Shown here piece after piece: positions 17,458-26,154 of a DNA stretch of 40,077 bases; the first letter of the stretch is position 1, and the number at the start of each line of letters is the position of its first letter. A program made the translations under genes and the position numbers. Source of the stretch: Deltaproteobacteria bacterium (lineage in GTDB: Bacteria > Desulfobacterota > Syntrophia > Syntrophales > Smithellaceae). The stretch lies in contig JANYAY010000038.1 in the NCBI GenBank assembly GCA_025361065.1, positions 1 to 40,077 on the forward strand, given 5' to 3'. The notes under the pieces were generated by a model that saw nothing but the letters and a program-made list of their open reading frames with translations, ran no database searches and was not told where the DNA came from.

Positions 17458-17502
17458 TTGTATACAACTTTTAAAATGAATTTTCACAAAAGTTGTATAC
17501 AA
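17458..17502. promoter_or_regulatory. Paired GntR-like operators in a perfect 15-bp inverted repeat
   Basis: TTGTATACAACTTTT (17458-17472) is repeated exactly, inverted, at 17488-17502. Each arm contains TTGTATACAA, itself a perfect 10-bp palindrome resembling operators of FadR-type GntR regulators. The centres are 35 bp apart. It lies 43 bp ahead of the pseudouridine synthase gene. No T run follows, so it is not a normal terminator. Confidence 0.5.
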
Positions 17503-17544
17503 AAGAACGAAGTTAATTCTCATCAACGCTAAGGACCGCATTTC

Positions 17545-18534
17545 ATGCCTATGACTAGAGTACGCATCATCACTTCCAGAATTCCGCCGTTGCGATCGGT
17601 GGAACTTCTGGACCACTATTTGGCCTATCGGTTTTCCTATCTGACGCGGGACCAGTGGAGACAAGAAATTCTTGATGGAAAGCTGACGCTGGACGGCGTG
17701 ATTGCCCGCGATCCCTTAACAACGCTGACAGGCGGTGGAATGCTCGCCTGGGACGGAAGCGGCATCGTTGAGCCGGAAGTCGATGACAGGATCACTATAC
17801 TCTACGAGGATGAATGTTTTATTGCCGTCAACAAAACGGGGAATTTGCCGGTTCATCCCTCGGGAAGGTATTTCAACAATACGCTTGTCGCCTTGATGGA
17901 AGATCGTCACGGGCGCAAGGTCTATCCGGTGCACCGCATCGACCGCGAAACATCGGGGGTCATACTGCTGGCCTTCGACGGGAAAAGCGCCGGGGAACTA
18001 TCCGCAGCGCTGGCGCAGGGATCAAAAGAGTATCTCGCCCTGGTGCACGGAAATTTCCCTGATGAGGAGTTGATCGTCGAGTTGCCCCTCGGACGCGACA
18101 GCGAATCTGCGGTGAGCAAAAAACGCAAGGCGTGGCCCGGTGGAACGCAAAAGGCATTAACGCGCTTGCAAAAAGTCCTTACAGCCGGTGACATTTCCCT
18201 GGTCCGCTGTTTCCCCGAAACGGGGAGGCTTCATCAGATACGCGCCCACCTGCTCGCCACCGGTTATCCGATCGTCGGCGACAAGCTCTATGGCCGGGAC
18301 GAAACTGCTTTTCTCGCCTTTATTGAACATGGCCTCACCGCCGAACTGGCGGCACGCCTTATCCTGCCGCACTCTGCTTTGCACGCCGCCCGCCTGGTTT
18401 TTTTACACCCCCGGACCAAAAAAGAGATGATCCTCCGGGCGCCCCTTCCCCGGATGTTTTCCGAATTCATTCGTTCCAGAAGAGCCAATGAAATCACCTC
18501 GTTTTGTAAAAGATGTACCCGGTCTAAAATATAA
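17545..18534 (+). CDS. RluA-family pseudouridine synthase
   Basis: Converts specific uridines in rRNA or tRNA to pseudouridine. An S4-like N-terminal region (about residues 20-80) precedes the catalytic domain; the nucleophile is Asp133 in HRIDRETSG, followed by KEYLALVHG and the ETGRLHQIRAHL and GDKLYG motifs. It has 329 residues, a normal size. AAGGA precedes ATG 17545 by ten bases. The target base (RluA, C or D type) cannot be assigned. An inverted repeat that may be an operator lies upstream. Confidence 0.9.
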   Translation: MPMTRVRIITSRIPPLRSVELLDHYLAYRFSYLTRDQWRQEILDGKLTLDGVIARDPLTTLTGGGMLAWDGSGIVEPEVDDRITILYEDECFIAVNKTGNLPVHPSGRYFNNTLVALMEDRHGRKVYPVHRIDRETSGVILLAFDGKSAGELSAALAQGSKEYLALVHGNFPDEELIVELPLGRDSESAVSKKRKAWPGGTQKALTRLQKVLTAGDISLVRCFPETGRLHQIRAHLLATGYPIVGDKLYGRDETAFLAFIEHGLTAELAARLILPHSALHAARLVFLHPRTKKEMILRAPLPRMFSEFIRSRRANEITSFCKRCTRSKI

Positions 18535-18838
18535 AAGATGTTTCAGTTGTACAGGACTTGACAAACACTCCAAAATCCCCCTCGCGTGACCTCGCGCCTG
18601 GGTGACCTTCAGGTTATCAGGCAGTTATCAAAGGGAGAAAAAAGATAGGAACCATTAGTAATCCCCTCCTTTTGTAAAGGAGGGTTAGGGAGAATTTTAC
18701 AAACATTCCAAAATCCCCCCGAATCCGCCTTTTACTAAGGGGGACGGGAAATTGCCGGGACAATAAATCAAGACGATGTCTTACGGATAATAGACTGTAA
18801 AACGTTATCTGATACCATATCGTCTTCCCAGAATAACG
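18535..18838. other. Repeat-rich intergenic stretch
   Basis: No credible gene. It holds CGTGACCTCG ... AGGTTATCAGG (18574-18620), which resembles 13366-13400. At 18660-18750 is a pair of palindromes, CCCTCCTTTTGTAAAGGAGGG and CCGCCTTTTACTAAGGGGG, each with AGAATTTTACAAACATTCC-like flanks; this type of repeat is common in bacterial genomes. The stretch ends at a family C core. Confidence 0.6.
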
Positions 18839-18926
18839 AGATGGCAAAGAGGAAGCAACGAGGCGTATTAATAATACGTTGAGGAAACCGACGCCGAGCC
18901 TACAAGGCGGCGCGAGACAAGGAATT
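18839..18926 (+). repeat. Family C element core
   Basis: AGGCGTATTAATAATACGTTGAGGAA (split as AGGCGTATT and AATACGTTGAGGAA), with GGCAAAGAGGAAG before it and CCGACGCC after it, aligns with the element at 29716. The palindromic core CGTATT-AATACG is kept while the loop differs. The GCATTC ends are not recognisable here. Confidence 0.6.
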
Positions 18927-18930
18927 GGAA

Positions 18931-19464
18931 CTAGCCAGCGGTCTTCAGTCTCTTGTTGATGTCCAGCATCGTACCGCGGCAGCTGGGAGCGCCGCAAAAG
19001 CAGGCGTGTTCCTTCCTGACCTTGGCGGTCTTGCGGCCGTCGATCATCAGACTGTAATCGTAAAAGAGCTCCTCGCTGATGTCGATGTCGCGCAGTGCTT
19101 CCAGAAATACGCGGTTGCCTTCCTGCCGCGCTTCCAGATTGGGTTCGCAGGAGTGATTGATCCAGCGGGCGGAGTTGCCGTCGTACTTGGCGTCAATGAC
19201 ATGACCGTCGTCCAGATGGAAATAGAAGGTGTGATTAGGCTGGCTGGGGTCGTGGGGGTGGAGAGTCAAAGCTTTGCGCCAGGTGATGATCCTGCCCTTG
19301 TACTCCAATACCTTTTCACCGGCCTTGATGGGACGGATGGCGTAAACGCCCTTGCCGTGGATATTCGATTCGCGCACCTGCGTGCGCCGGCCGCAGGCTT
19401 TCGAGCCCGGACGGGCAATTGGTTTCCGGGCTGCCGGCTCTGATTTTTTCCTGGCTTGCGTCAT
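18931..19464 (-). CDS. SET-domain protein lysine methyltransferase-like
   Basis: A 177-residue stand-alone SET domain. The hallmarks are GKGVYA (37-42), the SAM-binding WINHSCEPN (101-109), FYDY with the catalytic Tyr (134-137) and a post-SET zinc motif, C-x-C-x4-C (CFCGAPSC, 155-162). A basic tail (KKSEPAARKPIARPG) precedes it. SET enzymes methylate protein lysines; bacterial targets are mostly unknown. Start ATG 19464 was chosen because the 21 codons upstream come from a family A repeat. No partner gene is adjacent. Acquisition from a eukaryote is possible, but the domain is also scattered through bacteria. Confidence 0.88.
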   Translation of the reverse strand: MTQARKKSEPAARKPIARPGSKACGRRTQVRESNIHGKGVYAIRPIKAGEKVLEYKGRIITWRKALTLHPHDPSQPNHTFYFHLDDGHVIDAKYDGNSARWINHSCEPNLEARQEGNRVFLEALRDIDISEELFYDYSLMIDGRKTAKVRKEHACFCGAPSCRGTMLDINKRLKTAG

Positions 19465-19480
19465 TGGATAAGAAGTTCCT

Positions 19481-19583
19481 ATTAACCACCTCGCGAGCGA
19501 GCTCACGAGGTATGAAATAAACGTCATTATATGGCGAGCGAGCTCACGAGAATTAACGCTCGTCCCGCGTGAGCGGGATTAAA
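19481..19583 (-). repeat. Family A palindromic element, full copy
   Basis: Read on the minus strand: AATCCCGCTCACGCGGGACG, spacer AGCGTTAATTCT, arm CGTGAGCTCGCTCGC, conserved block ATAATGACGTTTATTTCAT, a second CGTGAGCTCGCTCGC arm, end GGTGGTTAAT. It points toward, and ends 17 bp before, the SET gene. It is the TCAC-loop type. Confidence 0.85.
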
Positions 19584-19948
19584 TTGGTGGGCGTATATAC
19601 AAAGAAGGAGCTTGCGGGTCAAGAGGATTTTGACAGGTAAATTTGAGCTCTAAAGCTGAGTATCTTTCCGGCAACAGACTGTAGAAACAATTTCCTCTAC
19701 CGGCAAACAGATTTTCCCGTTGCCGCCAATGCCTTGCTGATCGTATCTTGTTTATCTAAGGCCTTGAAATAATATTTAAAGGCATATATACACACCGGAG
19801 ACTGACAGGATCAATGAGTTAAAGGCATAATAACCATTAACAGATTAGTGTCCGGAACTGTTTACATATTCAAATCCTGGAATATCTTTTTTTATCATCA
19901 GGACACCGAAAAACAAACTGACGTTTCCATGCGCAAACAGGACAATTC
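19584..19948. other. Intergenic region ahead of the diguanylate cyclase gene
   Basis: No gene recognised. It contains a small hairpin GCCTT ... AAGGC near 19763-19784 and the separated inverted pair GTGTCC (19850s) and GGACAC (19900s). I saw no recognisable riboswitch and no convincing promoter. Confidence 0.4.
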
Positions 19949-21073
19949 ATGCCATTTGAGCGACACGTAACGAATAAGAGGGTGGTACATGATCTGAAAA
20001 AACGTTCCAGTTTAGGTATTGTATTCTATATCCTTTTATCCCTCATCGTGGTCTTCGCTGATGATTTTTATTCAAGACACGCTTCTTTTTCTCTGATTTT
20101 TATTCTATCCAATGTGGGCATTTGTCTGTTCCGTCTGATACACCTGACGGTCTCACGAAAAATGGGAGAACGTTACGAAACATTAAATAAAGGCATCTTT
20201 TTTTCCAGTGTCATCGTTACTGCCCTGGTCTGGGGACTCATGGTTGCACTGATTACGTCCTTAAACGGAGAATATGTCACCCAGCTGCTCATTAATGTAT
20301 GCATCTGCGGTCTGTGTGCCGGAGGTGTGGTCGCTTTCATTCCCTACCGGCGGCTTGCCGTTTTATTTAATATCGCCATGCTGATGCCGGTCATTATCAC
20401 CCTGCTGGTGAGTGGATTAAATCGACCTCTTTTCATGATGTTTTGTTTGTTTTCAGCATATATGGTTATGATCGCCTACAGAGGAAACAGAGAATACTGG
20501 GACGCTCTGGAAAATGAATATCTGCTGGAAATAAAATCCAGTGAAATGACGCATCTGAGCAATACGGATGTATTGACCGGTCTTTATAATCGGCGGTATT
20601 TTAATGATGCCCTGGACAGGGAATGGAAACGGTCGGGACGTAACAACAGTCTGCTTTCCCTCATAATCCTGGATATTGATCATTTTAAAAAAATTAACGA
20701 TACCTATGGCCATCAGGTTGGCGATGAATACTTAAAGAAAATAGCTGAAAGACTGACTTCTGTTTTCAAAAGAGACTCTGATATTGTGGCCCGGTTCGGG
20801 GGGGAAGAGTTCATCGTACTGCTCCAGGGCGTTGATAATGACCACGCTTTACAACTGGCGAAAAATGCTATTCATGATATCGCATCAATGACAATCGATC
20901 ATCAGGGGGAGAAGATCGGAACAACAATGAGCGCTGGTGTCAACTGCTGCATTCCTGACTTCCAATCCATAGCGGATTCCCTTATCTCCGGTGCTGATAA
21001 AGCTCTGTATCTGGCCAAACAAAGAGGGAGAAATCAGGTTGTTGTTTTTCAGCCCATAGCTGATCGGGTATGA
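19949..21073 (+). CDS. Membrane-bound diguanylate cyclase (GGDEF domain)
   Basis: Makes cyclic di-GMP from two GTP. Residues 1-180 hold about six hydrophobic helices forming a membrane sensor of no named type. The GGDEF domain starts with SNTDVLTGLYNRRYF (about 208). The signature is GGEEF at 284-288, an active variant, and the inhibitory I-site RxxD (Arg275-Asp278) lies exactly five residues before it, so product inhibition is expected. No EAL domain is present. AGGA lies seven bases before ATG 19949. The sensed signal is unknown. Confidence 0.92.
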   Translation: MPFERHVTNKRVVHDLKKRSSLGIVFYILLSLIVVFADDFYSRHASFSLIFILSNVGICLFRLIHLTVSRKMGERYETLNKGIFFSSVIVTALVWGLMVALITSLNGEYVTQLLINVCICGLCAGGVVAFIPYRRLAVLFNIAMLMPVIITLLVSGLNRPLFMMFCLFSAYMVMIAYRGNREYWDALENEYLLEIKSSEMTHLSNTDVLTGLYNRRYFNDALDREWKRSGRNNSLLSLIILDIDHFKKINDTYGHQVGDEYLKKIAERLTSVFKRDSDIVARFGGEEFIVLLQGVDNDHALQLAKNAIHDIASMTIDHQGEKIGTTMSAGVNCCIPDFQSIADSLISGADKALYLAKQRGRNQVVVFQPIADRV

Positions 21074-21205
21074 CTGTCCCGATGAAAATTGATGCCGGAA
21101 GCTGAGAACAGTCTCTTAATTGTCCAGAGTCAGGATACGCCTCGTTTCATTCCTTTTTTAGCGACCGTGCGGATACGTGCTGGGATATTGAGCCCCGGTA
21201 GCGGA

Positions 21206-22477
21206 TCATACCAGGGGAACTCCCGACCGGCGAGCCATTCGCGCCCAAAACCAGGAGGGCACAATGGCGGCAGTCTTTTTCATCTCCTTCATCCGTTCCA
21301 TCATGGTTTTTTCCCAGCTTTGAGACTCACTGAATGCTTCCTGTGAAATATCAATTAATGAAGGCGCCGCATTATCCCAGAAATGTGCGGGAAGGCGGGC
21401 AGTCCATCGAGATTCTCCATCTCGAATGTATTTTCGAACCAGCGGCGAGACGTCTGCATAGCGTAAGATCGCATTGATGTGGTAAGCCTCGTGCCGCCAC
21501 CAAAATGATTGATCGGAATATAAGCCCGCCCCGACACCAAGATCGGGGAGGGGCGCGGCAGGTATAAATGGCTTAAATGCGGTCAGGCACGGCGCGGACC
21601 CGCCGGTAATGAATACCCGGAATTTTTCATCCGGGTGCAATTCCACAACCAGGGAACCGGTCGTCTGCGACTTTCTGATCAGCGGGTCGGACGCATGCAT
21701 GCATACGTCGCGATTGAAGCCTTTTGCCGGAGACTGGACATAATGATCCCGCAACATGTCAAAGACATCTGTTGCGCTGATAGCACCTTTTGCCTTGATG
21801 ATGGAAGACTGATTGCGCTCCCTTCGAAAAGCGCTTCCTGCAAAATACGTGATCAGGGGATCGCTGAATTTACCGAAATCAGCGCCCGCGTTAAGTGACG
21901 ATGCGTCCCAGTCTTTGGCTATGGTGATTCCGTTGGAGATTGCGGCGTAACTTTTCAGGCGCTGCAGCGCATAGTCTCTGCCCGCCGTTTCCAGTTTGAT
22001 GATGCCTTGCCTATCCATGATGATAAACGAGTTCATGTAGTTGAACTTTTTGTCGCGATAGCCGCACGGGCCCGCCTGTCCATATCTCTTCAGCAGTTCG
22101 ATGATGATCTGTGCCGCTTCTTCGGCATTGCCTCCCCGCTCGAGGGCCAGCCGTAAAAGATCCATGCCGATGAGTCCCGGAGTTTTCTCCGGTTTGACCC
22201 TGGTAAATAAGGCTTCGTTGCCAATGACCACGCCTTTCTCATTGGCGCCCATCTCCCCGCCCCAGAGCCAGAAAGGCTTGGATATAATCAGGGCATAAGT
22301 CGCACCAACCTGAGGAATGGTAATATAGGTGCATTGCAGATCATCTCCTGCCGGATATTTTTTGGACGGCACGGACAGGACCAACTGGGTTTCGTCGGCC
22401 TCCCGGTCGGAGTTCTTGCCAAAGATACTGATGCCGGAGCCGGTGAGTTCCGGACCAATTCCGCAGGTATCACACAT
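21206..22477 (-). CDS. Peptidase C69 / secernin-like Ntn-hydrolase
   Basis: A 423-residue protein that starts MCDTCGIG, so a Cys near the N-terminus can serve as Ntn nucleophile after processing. FGKNSDREADETQ, GEMGANEKGVVIGNEAL and the later NSFIIMDRQG are typical of the C69 dipeptidase/secernin group. The exact substrate (dipeptide or acyl-amide) is unknown. AGGAGG five bases before ATG 22477 gives a secure start. It lies downstream of, and in the same direction as, the glycerate kinase and M24 genes, but a 310-bp repeat-filled gap separates them. Confidence 0.82.
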   Translation of the reverse strand: MCDTCGIGPELTGSGISIFGKNSDREADETQLVLSVPSKKYPAGDDLQCTYITIPQVGATYALIISKPFWLWGGEMGANEKGVVIGNEALFTRVKPEKTPGLIGMDLLRLALERGGNAEEAAQIIIELLKRYGQAGPCGYRDKKFNYMNSFIIMDRQGIIKLETAGRDYALQRLKSYAAISNGITIAKDWDASSLNAGADFGKFSDPLITYFAGSAFRRERNQSSIIKAKGAISATDVFDMLRDHYVQSPAKGFNRDVCMHASDPLIRKSQTTGSLVVELHPDEKFRVFITGGSAPCLTAFKPFIPAAPLPDLGVGAGLYSDQSFWWRHEAYHINAILRYADVSPLVRKYIRDGESRWTARLPAHFWDNAAPSLIDISQEAFSESQSWEKTMMERMKEMKKTAAIVPSWFWARMARRSGVPLV

Positions 22478-22496
22478 AAAAACCTCCTATCAATTA

Positions 22497-22775
22497 GCTT
22501 TGCCGCACTGCATTCAAAGGAGGGGACGGCGGCAAGGAGAAGTCTCCCCGTTATTCGAAACTGTGTCTCAATAGCAAGAAGCGCTATAAAACAGTCATAC
22601 CGGCGAAAGCCGGTATCCAGAACTTAATGAAAATACTGGATTCCCCCGTATCGAGTACGGGGCAGGCTCCTCGTCGCGCTTCGCTTGTACGGAATGACGA
22701 AATGGTTATCGCGACACAGTCTCATTCGCCGGTCAAAGAGCCGCGACAACGCCAACAAATTTAGCCAAAGAAGGC
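22497..22775. repeat. Family C element split by a family B insertion
   Basis: The left end CTTTGCCGCACTGCATTCAAAG plus GGCGGCAAGGAGAAGTCTCC (22497-22548) and the right end GCCAACAAATTTAGCCAAAGAAGGC (about 22749-22773) align with the left and right parts of the element at 29716. The middle is replaced by a family B element (22557-22734), with GAAACTGTGTCTCAAT on the left and GCGACACAGTCTC on the right. This fills the gap between the glycerate kinase and C69 genes. Confidence 0.7.
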
Positions 22776-22787
22776 AACGTTGCATAT

Positions 22788-24176
22788 TCATATCACAACA
22801 ACAATCTGTATATCACACACATTCGTATAGGTCGGACCCGTCTTAAAAAGACAGCCTTTATCCTCGAAGAAATTATACGCGTCGTTTTCGGCAAGCGAAG
22901 CGGCAGCCTTTGCGGCAATCTCTTTCATCTTTTCCATAAGCCCCGGGGTAACAAAAGCGCCTGCCGCGTCTGTGGGTCCATCGCTGCCGTCGGTACCCGC
23001 GGACAGGAAGAAGATATTCCGGGCTCCCGGCGATATCCGATGAAGTTCACTGACAAACGCCAGAGCCATCTCCTGGTTCCTGCCACCCTTCCCTTTCCCC
23101 TTGATGGTCACTGTCGTCTCACCTCCGGTAATCATGACGGCCGGTTTTGTAGGTCCCGATCTGCCGGAGTCGATTTCGCAGGCAAGCGCCGCAAAACATG
23201 CTCCGGCCTCCGCCGCCTCGCCGGACAGAGTCGTGCTGAGGATGCGGGCGTCATATCCCAACCTCTCCGCGGTTGCGCGCGCTGCGCTTAAAGCCAGCGT
23301 GTTGTTCCCCAGGATGATATTGACGGTTTTACTGAATACCTGACCTCCAGCTTTTGGCGTCTCGGGAATATTCCCCTGCGCCCCCAGAGTAAGATGGTCT
23401 CTCACGGCTTGCGGCAGTTTGTCTTCCAGAGAGTATTTATGAACGATCGAGAGGGCATCGTTAAACGTCGTGGGGTCCGGGGCGGTGATGCCTGACGCGA
23501 TGGTGTCGATTCTGTCGCCAATCACATCCGACAAAATAAGGTTAAGAAGTCTTGCCGGCCAGGCAATCCGGGCCAGGCCGCCACCCTTTACCTGCGAAAG
23601 ATGCTTCCGAATGCAGTTCATCTCATCAATGTTCGCACCGCAGCCGAGCAGAACTCGGGTCGTCTCCCGCTTGTCTTCAAGACTTATTCCGTCCGCGGGC
23701 AGACAGAACAGGGACGATCCCCCGCCGGAGATGAGGTTGATAAGAAGTGTGTTTTCGTCAGCCGCACCCGCCATCTGAGCTATGATGCGAGCAGCATCTG
23801 CGCTGTTTTCATCGGGTATGGGGTGGCCTGCTTCCATAACTTGAGTTTTCCGCAGGTGGAGGCCGTGGCCGTATTTCGTGACGACGAATCCCGACGAGAG
23901 TTCGTCTGCCAGGATGCTCTCCATGGCGGAGGCCATGCGGGCTGATGCCTTACCGATGCCCAGGATGATAACCTGTTGGTAGCTCGAAAGGTCTGCGGAT
24001 ATTTTTGTGTCCGGACCGTTTATCACCAGAGTGCGACCGTCTTTTTTAACCCGGGACAAAATGAGGCCGGCCGGATCAACCTCCCGAACAGCATCCCAAT
24101 AAATATTTTCCAGATCTTTAACAGGATTCAATAGTGCCACCTGCCTAGTAATCGAACGCTCTGTATTTTCCCACAA
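22788..24176 (-). CDS. Glycerate 2-kinase (MOFRL family)
   Basis: Phosphorylates D-glycerate to 2-phosphoglycerate, feeding serine or glyoxylate carbon into glycolysis. The N-terminal domain has GIGKASARMASAME and NLISGGGSSLFCLPADG; the C-terminal MOFRL domain has GGETTVTIKGKGKGGRNQE and LSAGTDGSDGPTDAAGA. It has 462 residues, normal. The start is uncertain: TTG 24176 lies almost on top of GGAG, and a GTG twelve codons on is also possible. It begins about 15 bases after the M24 peptidase stop, so the two are probably one transcript. Confidence 0.9.
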   Translation of the reverse strand: MWENTERSITRQVALLNPVKDLENIYWDAVREVDPAGLILSRVKKDGRTLVINGPDTKISADLSSYQQVIILGIGKASARMASAMESILADELSSGFVVTKYGHGLHLRKTQVMEAGHPIPDENSADAARIIAQMAGAADENTLLINLISGGGSSLFCLPADGISLEDKRETTRVLLGCGANIDEMNCIRKHLSQVKGGGLARIAWPARLLNLILSDVIGDRIDTIASGITAPDPTTFNDALSIVHKYSLEDKLPQAVRDHLTLGAQGNIPETPKAGGQVFSKTVNIILGNNTLALSAARATAERLGYDARILSTTLSGEAAEAGACFAALACEIDSGRSGPTKPAVMITGGETTVTIKGKGKGGRNQEMALAFVSELHRISPGARNIFFLSAGTDGSDGPTDAAGAFVTPGLMEKMKEIAAKAAASLAENDAYNFFEDKGCLFKTGPTYTNVCDIQIVVVI

Positions 24177-24191
24177 CTCCGCTAATAGTCC

Positions 24192-25361
24192 TTAAACATC
24201 AATCACCGTGAGCTCCAAGGGCGTTTTGCAGAGCATCTCGCCGCCATCGCGCGTAACCAAAACCGGGCATTCCAGTCTCATGCCGCATACGCCCGGGACA
24301 CTCATGGCCAGGAATGCCACTTCGACAACGTTTTCTTCCAGAACAACATCGCGGAATTCATCATTGCTGATAATTGCCGGATACCATTCATGACCGAATA
24401 CTCCAAGTCCATGGCCAAAGGAGGGGATAGTATACTGGGCATACCCAAGCTCAGCTAATTTATCCATTACAGCCTTATGCACATCACCTACTTTGTTCCC
24501 CGCCTTAAAATTGCGGACAATTGTTTCCGCTGTTGCCAGATAGGCGTCGGCCAGTTTCTTTTGCTGTGCAGTGGGCTTCCCTAAAATGAAATTGTGGGCC
24601 AGATCCGAGGCATACAGCTGATAAAGCGGATGCAGGTCGACGATGATATTTTCACCCCTCTGCACTATTTTCCCGGTGGGCTGGGTCGTCCCGTTCATGG
24701 AGTATGTTGCCCTGTAGCCGGATGCTATTTCCGACGATCCGGTAACCGCCCAGTGATATTCACTGCCGAGACGGCGCAGTTCCATTTCACCGATACCGGC
24801 TATTTGAGTTTCCGTGATGCCGATGTCCAGGGAACCCCGGACACAATTGATGGCGGAGTCCGCCATGGCGGCTGCCTGACGCATGAGCTTGATTTCACGC
24901 GGTTCTTTTATATAGGAGGCACGGTCAACAACGCCTGCGGCATTGACAAATTTAGCTTGCGGCAATGCATTTTTCAACAATTCGTATTCCGTTGCAAATA
25001 GATATCCCGTATTCCCGCGGGGGGAATGGCCAAGTTCGACACCAATCCTTCCATTTTCCGCGCCATTCTGTTTGATGGAGTGGACGATGAGGTCCATGAG
25101 ATCCATACCCGCAAGAGGTGCATAGGGTGAAATATTAGTTAACCAGGACTCATTTTTCAATCGTTCACAGTCGATCAGCATGGTAATAAGACCCGCATAC
25201 CCGTCTTTCGCTACGACGACTGCGCTTCTCCAAGGAATGAAAGCACCGGCCACATAGCTCAGGCTGACAGTTCTTGTGCCGACGAAGATATCGAGGTCGG
25301 CCTTCTTCATCTCTTCGAGTATCTTTCTGATGCGCTTGTCATAATCAATGTAGGTATTCAT
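24192..25361 (-). CDS. M24-family aminopeptidase/creatinase-like protein
   Basis: Creatinase-type N-terminal domain, then a pita-bread M24 domain; 389 residues. Metal-ligand positions seen: Asp in IIVDLHP, Asp in YASDLAH, His in FGHGLGVFGHEW and the last Glu in MRLECPVL. The fourth ligand, normally Glu in an EPG motif, aligns to Phe in EVAFLAMSVPG, so dimetal peptidase activity is doubtful. Creatinase-like hydrolases also lack the full set. Start ATG 25361 follows GGGGG closely. It is cotranscribed with glycerate kinase, which suggests work on a small compound rather than general proline peptides; that is inference. Confidence 0.82.
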   Translation of the reverse strand: MNTYIDYDKRIRKILEEMKKADLDIFVGTRTVSLSYVAGAFIPWRSAVVVAKDGYAGLITMLIDCERLKNESWLTNISPYAPLAGMDLMDLIVHSIKQNGAENGRIGVELGHSPRGNTGYLFATEYELLKNALPQAKFVNAAGVVDRASYIKEPREIKLMRQAAAMADSAINCVRGSLDIGITETQIAGIGEMELRRLGSEYHWAVTGSSEIASGYRATYSMNGTTQPTGKIVQRGENIIVDLHPLYQLYASDLAHNFILGKPTAQQKKLADAYLATAETIVRNFKAGNKVGDVHKAVMDKLAELGYAQYTIPSFGHGLGVFGHEWYPAIISNDEFRDVVLEENVVEVAFLAMSVPGVCGMRLECPVLVTRDGGEMLCKTPLELTVIDV

Positions 25362-25504
25362 ATGTCCCCCGGTTTTTTGATATTTGATAGAAAGTTGCCT
25401 TCCCGGCAAGGAAGTATAGGTTTGTTGCCGTTGTATGTCAAGCTGGCCGATTGCGGCTTGCGCACTGCAAATTGAATGCTTCGTTAGAGTCTTTGTAGTT
25501 TATT

Positions 25505-25756
25505 TCATTCGTCTAAGTTATCGAGCTTTTTTAAGATCGGGTCGTCATGCCGGAATATATTGGTCGTTTCCAGTTCATCGTCATAAAGAAGAACGGCCAA
25601 TCCTTTTTCCAGTTTTTGTTTTACCTGCCGGAATTTTTTTTCCGCGGAAGCCTCAATTTCACCATAGTCGGTTCCGTTGCGCGAAATGAATTCCTGAATA
25701 ACGCCGTTTAAGGCTTCAGGACTGAGCTTATCAAAGGGAATTATGTGGATCGGCAT
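25505..25756 (-). CDS. YheU/UPF0270-family protein
   Basis: An 83-residue protein closely resembling E. coli YheU: IIPFDKLSPEALNGVIQEFI, RNGTDYGE, then VKQKLEKGLAVLLYDDELETTNI. Its function is unknown. The C-terminus is about ten residues longer than in E. coli. A family A repeat ends two bases upstream of ATG 25756, so the ribosome site would lie inside the repeat (GGGG). Confidence 0.87.
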   Translation of the reverse strand: MPIHIIPFDKLSPEALNGVIQEFISRNGTDYGEIEASAEKKFRQVKQKLEKGLAVLLYDDELETTNIFRHDDPILKKLDNLDE

Positions 25757-25757
25757 T

Positions 25758-25858
25758 TTAACCCCGCTGCTGCGGGACGAGCGTTAATTCTCCGCAGCTT
25801 TTTGTTATATAATGATGTTCATTTCATACCTCGACAGCTTGCTGCGAGATGGTTGATT
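25758..25858 (+). repeat. Family A palindromic element, full copy
   Basis: Reads AACCCCGCTGCTGCGGGACG, spacer AGCGTTAATTCT, arm CCGCAGC, block ATAATGATGTTCATTTCAT, arm CAGCTTGCTGCGAG, end ATGGTTGATT. It is the GCTGCGG/CCGCAGC type. Its second arm is partly degraded (CTTTTTGTT). It abuts the yheU-type gene in the opposite orientation to transcription. Confidence 0.85.
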
Positions 25859-25942
25859 CTGCTCTTGACGATAATTTAGAATTTGGACAACAGTTCTCAT
25901 AAATTGCCGGATAAGGCCATTTATATTTTGGCGCTTCCCAGT

Positions 25943-26113
25943 CTACATTTTTAAATACTCTAACAGTTTGTACATCAAAAATGCCGGCCAAAAAATGGCC
26001 TTGATGAAACCAATAACCCCCAACCAGAACGTGGTTGCATGTTGGATAAAATAAATTGCCGCACCGATGAAAGCCATTCCATAGACACCGCCAAAAAATC
26101 CATGCTCTTTCAT
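25943..26113 (-). CDS. Small membrane protein, 56 residues
   Basis: A complete short ORF. It begins MKEHGFFGGVYGMAFIGAA and ends LLEYLKM before TAG. Two hydrophobic stretches (about residues 10-23 and 29-48) separated by a His/Gln turn suggest a helical hairpin in the membrane. GGA lies about eight bases before ATG 26113. Aromatic and Gly-rich composition and clean codon use argue that it is real. Its function is unknown. It lies just downstream of the lipoprotein hydrolase gene on the same strand (gap 41 bases), so it may be cotranscribed. Confidence 0.65.
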   Translation of the reverse strand: MKEHGFFGGVYGMAFIGAAIYFIQHATTFWLGVIGFIKAIFWPAFLMYKLLEYLKM

Positions 26114-26154
26114 TTCCTTAATCCTTTCTTGTTGCTCAATCGATTAATCATCCT

